A stretch of DNA of 64,000 nt from Sympetrum striolatum (lineage: Eukaryota > Arthropoda > Insecta > Odonata > Libellulidae). Shown here piece after piece: positions 58,440 to 64,000 of this stretch. Below the pieces are notes generated by a model. It was not told the origin of the DNA. It saw nothing but the letters and a program-made list of their open reading frames with translations, and ran no database searches. Both the position numbers and the translations under genes were made by a program. Within the stretch, counting starts at the first letter, position 1, and each line of letters opens with the position of its first letter. The stretch lies in NCBI GenBank assembly GCA_947579665.1, contig OX388344.1, positions 10,410,346 to 10,474,345 on the forward strand, given 5' to 3'.

Positions 58440-60530
58440 AAATTCAGTATTATCCCTTGGAATGTCTCAAATCTTCAGTTCCTTCTGTCGTTTCATCATT
58501 CGCTGGGTTTTGACGACTTCCATTGCTTTGGCTCCGAGTTCTTTCTCATGAAGGGCTGAGAATATTCCTATGTTCCAGCTAAAACTCCTTGTTATTTGCA
58601 AGCTTATCGATGTTTATTTCCTGCTTCCCACAAGAAATGAACTTCTTCAGTTCCGTTCGGGGATTAAACATCATTTGGCATTTTAAAATTGTGTGGTCAC
58701 TCCCAGTGTTAAAGTTGTTATACCACACTCCTAGAAGGGAGTTCTTGCCAGGTTTTCAGAGTTACTCTTGCGAATAAAGATAAGAGGTTTTTGAAAACGA
58801 AAGAGCTTTATTTACCTTTAAGGACGACCGGCGGAAAAAGAGAGCTGCAAGCCAAAAGAGTGAAGGCGGCAGAGAACCGGCGATGGATGCAGACAATTTC
58901 GCGTGACTAGGGCTACAATCACATGCACTCTGTTTTTAGGTGCAAACTGCTCATTGCTTGTACATTCTACGAAAAAGGGAAAAGTGAGGAAGAGGGGCAA
59001 CCAGGTTATTGGAGACTCTGACTGACTGACTGACTTGGAGGTTAGACCTGGTCGTCATGTGTTAAATTCGTGGCTAATTAAAACTAAGGAATCACGAGCT
59101 GCAAGATGGGAGCAAATCGGTATTCCTTTGCTGTATCCCTTTTGTATTCGAGGTCAGTTCAAAAATATTTTCTCCACTCCATCCCTGGTATAACAGCTTT
59201 ATACTGTGTGACTGTGCTTCCTAAATACGTCAAGGACATCCTCAATTTCGGTTTAAAGTTTGCACCTCCTCATCCCTCATTTCTTCGACAGTTAAAAACC
59301 TCGTAGCGGATTTTGGAGTAGCCCTTAACAGTGAAATTTCATCAGTGAAACATATAGTGACGGAATGGATCTACTGAAAGCCGACATAGGACAGTGCGTG
59401 GTCCTTTATTTTATACGAACCACCCCCTAACCAAGCGCTGCTTATTCTAATGCTCACTCTCCTACTCTCACTTAAATGATACTAGAGAGATAAAAATACG
59501 GGAACATTGTTTTTTAGATGAAAATGATATAGCATGGACTTTTCAACTGAGATAAGTAACTTTTATATATTGGCTATTATAGGAAATATCTAATAGATGG
59601 ATAAAAAATGTCACAGCCTCTTAATTTAAGTCTTAAAGAATTCATAATTTTATAGGAAAATATTCAATAATTACCTAATTACCTCAATGAAGTTTTAATC
59701 AGAAGTATTTGTGTTGTCTGAAGGAGGGGCGCGAATTCTTCCATCATCCTTAGCAAGGATATCTTAAAAACTACGCGGAAATGAAGAGGAAGGCAAACAT
59801 ACGAGAAGAACGGCGAGTTCTTGAAAATCAATCGATATCTTGAACACTGAAGAAGAAGAAAAAATAGAAAGGTTTTTCAGCCGCCCTCATTCAAAAACGG
59901 TAGACTCCGGGATCGATACTTCGAAGTCGACTTTAAGTCATAATCGATAGATACTGTCATGGCGTTTTAAGAATGTAAACAATGTAAGGGATATAGAATT
60001 GCTAGATAGATTGCTCTCCAGATTGGTTTTATTTCGTTGCAGATATTAAGATCGAGAAGACTCTTACATCTTATACAGCCTTCCGAGCACGTTTCAACTT
60101 CATTGAAGTTCAACTATTTCCGTTTTTTATCGCAGCCCGTTTTTAAGCAAAACAAAAAGTTTCTCCGATGTGTTTTAAATCTCTCTAAAGTACTGCACCA
60201 TGTTTTGTTTGTATATTAACCTCTCAAGAAGTCTTCGAATTGTTCTTAAATACTGTGCCATTTTGAAACACTTTGCTTTCCAACTAATTATGTGGTTGTT
60301 TCTTTCGTCTCGTAAAGGTTTGTTAAGAACTGTTGTTGGTAGCGGACTGTGATTGCTGTTCTTTGTTGCACTTACTTGGTAAGCAGAGCAAATGGTTGTA
60401 CGAAATTATGATGGATACTACTGTGTCTCTAAATTGTTATCCTGTTTAGGCAAGTATAATGTCTATCAAAGTTATCAGTTTGAATAGCAACTGCTAAGCA
60501 ATCTTTGAATTTTTGTTGAATACTTTCTAA
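58440..60530. other. No gene seen
   Basis: AT-rich sequence with a short (GACT)n run at 59,017-59,035. No supported coding frame. Confidence 0.4.
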
Positions 60531-60534
60531 TCTT

Positions 60535-60580
60535 AAGGCCGTCATACACGGGGAAATATTTCCTGGTGTATGACGGCCTT
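60535..60580. repeat. Nearly perfect 46-bp palindrome
   Basis: AAGGCCGTCATACAC (60535-60549) and its exact complement (60566-60580) enclose gg-GGAAATATTTCC-tg. The centre is itself palindromic, so only two base pairs fail in the whole 46 bp. Confidence 0.95.
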
Positions 60581-60599
60581 TATATTCATTGTGAAGCAC

Positions 60600-62200
60600 T
60601 ATTTATATAAATTGTACAATTCGCATACCCTGCTTAAATAAATTAATCTGATACTACCTATGAACCGCCTTATTCCACTAAGTACACCTTGCCAATGCGA
60701 AGTATTTGAGTACTTTAACAGCTAAAGTGAAATTAAAAACAATTGTACCAGGATTTTATTCGTGTCCAACGATTTCGCATGGAAGAATGTGATTCCAGAA
60801 TTAAAAGACTCAACCATATTTCTCGAAGAAACGGAATTATGTGACTAGGAAATACAGGAAGAGATCGGATATGGTATGTGAAAATACTTTCGATATAAAG
60901 TGGTTGATCTTTCTTACATCACAGTTCACTTGGCTCCTAACAGTTTGCTAGAAATATGTAGCTGTTAATTAAAAAGTAATAGAAATTCCGAAAAATAATT
61001 TTGTTATTCCAAATAGTTTAATCAAAACTTAAATCCCGAAAAGGTTTGTGAAAAATGTTATAATTCAGTAAAGGTTATGGATGTAGCATAAACTATTGCA
61101 CCTCATTCCCTATCTTTTGTACACTTATATGGCATTACAAAAGTAGTATGTTTCAGAAAGTTCCATCAAATATCAGTCCCTAATTACTAAGGAGCATCCA
61201 GATTTGCCGCAACTTTCTTATTGCTTAATTTATTTTGGTTTCTTGTTTAATTCTGTGATTATTGTATTGCAAGCACCTCATATGAGTATCTGTATACTGG
61301 TTAACTTTTTAATGTATATTGCCAACTATTTATATTTCTCTCTATGTTCAAATAATAATGCTACAGATGACGTATTTTGATTCACGAGATAAGAGGTTTT
61401 TTTCTATTACCTTCTTCAAGACACTGGAAATTAAATAGGAAATTCGTTATCAATTATTTAAAACAATGTAATTGGCTTAACCTAATTTAATGCTGAAAAC
61501 TTAAGTGGCTCATTTTTGTACCCCTTCCATGACATTTCGTTAATATAATTTTTATTTTTCTTTCACTTACTAAGAAATCTTAACAGCGCAAATAATGAGT
61601 ATGATATAATAATATGACCCAAGAAATGAATAGTAGCACATAAGCTATGCATGCTTTTAATTGATTTTTTTATTTATTACTTCTTTTAGATATGTTATTT
61701 CAAAAATACTTGAAATAAATTTGTTTTTATGGACGACACTTTGGTATTTGAAGATTCCCAATAGGTTATAACCTATAGCAAGAGCCTAGGTTGAAAATAG
61801 GCAGAGGTGATCTTTTGTTCCACATTGGTTTCATGTTAGCATCCACATTGTTCTACATCGTCCTCATGGACTGTGGCAAATGTCTTGTGGCTGTCCACTT
61901 AAGTTCCATATGGCCATGTTCCACACTAGCAACAAGGAATTTCTATCTGGACAGCTACTTTGAATTTGACCAAGGAATTTTGTGTGTTCTTGTATGTACT
62001 GTGCCAAATCAAAACTTATGATTTGCCCACAACTTTATCTAAAATATTGCTTTTTTATACAGTAAGGATATCAAAATGGAGAGAGGAAGAAACACAAGCA
62101 AATATTACAGCATACGTTCAGGAGTGGCTAAAGTATGGTAAATTCAGAAATGAGAGAAAGAAGAAAAGAAATATTAACATTATAAACTTTGTGACATCAA
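60600..62200. other. No gene seen
   Basis: AT-rich sequence. The open frames at 61,791-62,214 show no family motif. Confidence 0.4.
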
Positions 62201-62203
62201 TGT

Positions 62204-62742
62204 TAGCATTGTGACAACAATGTAGCAACATTAAGACAACATTGTGGTACTGTTGTTGCAACGTTGATTCCTGGGAACTTTGACGTTGTATCAACGTTGA
62301 TACAACGTTGTCTTTGTGACATCAATGTTAACTTTGTGACAACATTGTATCAACATTAAGACAACATTGTATCAACATTAAGACAACATTGTGGTAACGT
62401 TGTGGCAACGTTGACGTTGTATCAACGTTGCATTAACATTATGCAACCTTGTGACAACATTTGGTAAGGTTATGACAAGATTTGGTTTTTCTCTTTGTAA
62501 CGTTGATACAACGTTGTCTTTGTGACATCAACATTAACGTTGTGACAACGTTGTAGCAACGTTAATACAACATTGTGGTAATGTTGTGGCAACGTTGATT
62601 CCTGGGAACTTTGACGTTGTATCAACGTTGCATCAACGTTACGTAACGTTGTGACAACATTTGTCAACGTTGAGACAACGTTACATTTTTTCCATTGTAA
62701 CGTTGATACAACGTTGTGACAACTTTCTCTGCTACTGGGGTT
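62204..62742. repeat. CAACGTTG-rich tandem repeat
   Basis: Many copies of the palindrome CAACGTTG and variants, spaced by gatacaacgttg- or gtgacaacattg-like words. A longer block ('gattcctgggaactttgacg') recurs after about 335 bp. It ends at 'tctctgctactgggg'. Confidence 0.85.
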
Positions 62743-62744
62743 AA

Positions 62745-64000
62745 TCCACTCAGTTAACGGAGAATGTTAGGCGAAAGAATATACGTGTTAAGAGGTGTTG
62801 CATTTGTGAGCGAAAATGGATACAGTGAGGTTGAGCAATTACTCGGCAAATTGTTTTTTTCGTCACCAGTGGTCATCAGATATGTTGTAATGTTTTCACT
62901 CAAAATAAAGTATTGTAAGGAGTGCTGTGAATTGTTATTTAAAAGCTTTATTTGAGGAAATCTAAAGAGGTAAGAAAATACTATCAATTGCTTCTATGCG
63001 AGGTACTTCTTGCCGTACTTTTTAAACGAATCGCTATTTTTTTACTGTAAATATATCAAGTGACTGATCATATTTCTCACCGCAAAATACGTTTCAAAGT
63101 TAAAATACGTTACAAAGCAAAGTTCTCACGTTCCAGTAATTCGCTTTTTATTGAATCACAATGTTATTAAAACAAAAGACCTTAAATGAAGTAATGCATT
63201 AGCTGATATAATGACGATATGCAGATTTTATCTAATCAAATGACCGCTCCTGTAAATAAGTAATTCTTTAGAATCGAAGAGTATTTTCTGCTGAAAAATC
63301 CGAACTTAAATTACGCATACCTGTTGTATAGTTTTTTTCAGAGAAACGACTGTTAGCTATTAATTTTAATTTCAGCATAGTAGTTGTTGAAATAAATGTG
63401 GCTTCGATGGAGTCAAACTGCTATTCTTTTGATTATATATATCCACACTATGTAACTAAAACATTGCATCCAGAAAGCACTATTATTAAAAATAAGATTT
63501 TTAAATACATCCGTTTGTTTTTTTAATTAAAGTTGATTTTAATGAAAGTAGACTTTAATTTGACAGCACTACGAAAGTCGTTTTTCGGCTATTTACTTGA
63601 TATTTAATTAGGAAGCTTTGATTTAAACCATTAACTCTGGTGAGCGATATAATTTAAAACAAGATTTTCAAATATATCTTTTCGTTCTTTTAAATGAAAT
63701 ATGGTTGTAATAAAACAGGTTTTATTTTGATTACTATCACGACTACTTAAATCGTTTTCTTGCTATTTTCTTGATTGTAAAACAATTTGAAATAAACTTT
63801 TGATTTTAGAAAATTTTGATGTAAACTATTATCTCCGATAAGTAGTATTATTTAAATAACGATTTTAAAATACATTTAATTTTCCTTGATATGAAAGTGG
63901 ACTATAATGTAAGTAGATTTTATTTTGACATGAAAAACTAAATTCAAAATGCTATTTTTTGTACAATATATTATTTAACTATCTTACTCTTAATATAAGG
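62745..64000. other. No gene seen
   Basis: AT-rich sequence up to the right edge. No repeat border or coding frame that I can support. Confidence 0.4.

Noticed and set aside
61791..62214. Two overlapping plus-strand open frames of 76 and 84 codons
   Set aside because: No recognisable domain, no splice context and a biased composition next to a tandem repeat.

Overview
This is a piece of an AT-rich animal nuclear genome, most likely an arthropod. The evidence is spliced exons with GT/AG borders, jockey/CR1/RTE-like non-LTR retrotransposons, tRNA-derived SINE-like heads, hAT relics and an intact-looking Ty3/Gypsy element. I cannot name the species. There is no operon structure, CRISPR array or rRNA. 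Transposable elements and repeats account for most of what can be recognised.

Left part (1-25 kb): two well-bordered exons on the minus strand (942-1410 and 3298-3527) belong to a SERAC1-like serine hydrolase gene whose 3' part lies beyond the left edge. A third candidate, a Kozak-type first exon ending ATGAG|GTATGT at about 24.86 kb, is phase-compatible with exon 3298-3527, so the gene may span most of the first 25 kb with a ~21-kb first intron. That putative intron holds many 5'-truncated LINE fragments (3.8-5.3, 5.3-5.7, 7.0-7.4, 8.9-10.65 and 19.2-19.9 kb), a hAT-type MITE with a perfect 8-bp target duplication (14.6 kb), two strong hairpins and a dispersed repeat (21.6-22.3 kb).

Middle (25-36 kb): LINE 3' ends (26 and 35 kb), a nearly complete but broken minus-strand LINE with endonuclease and reverse transcriptase (28.6-31.7 kb), a second inverted copy of the 21.6-kb repeat carrying a long (CA)n tract (33.2-34.3 kb), and tRNA-derived SINE-like heads.

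The most striking part is 36.0-55.4 kb: about twelve copies of a ~1.1-kb repeat unit. Each full unit is built from six diverged 148-176-bp modules, and each module carries one copy of a motif matching the RNA polymerase III B box (GGTTCGANNCC). Most units run forward up to ~50.9 kb and four run in reverse after it. Near the left end, two units form a ~1.1-kb-armed palindrome with a 936-bp TIR element at its exact centre. One unit is split by a 5.69-kb Gypsy element (LTRs 370/369 bp, 4-bp target duplication) with an apparently textbook -1 frameshift signal between gag and pol and one in-frame stop in pol. Older relatives of the same modules occur at 1-0.86, 2.8-3.0, 5.7-5.8 and 8.0-8.6 kb.

Right part (55.4-64 kb): a hAT transposase C-terminal fragment, a SINE-like head, an RTE-type reverse transcriptase relic, an almost perfect 46-bp palindrome at 60.5 kb and a CAACGTTG-rich tandem repeat (62.2-62.7 kb). 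The rest is AT-rich sequence in which I see no gene.
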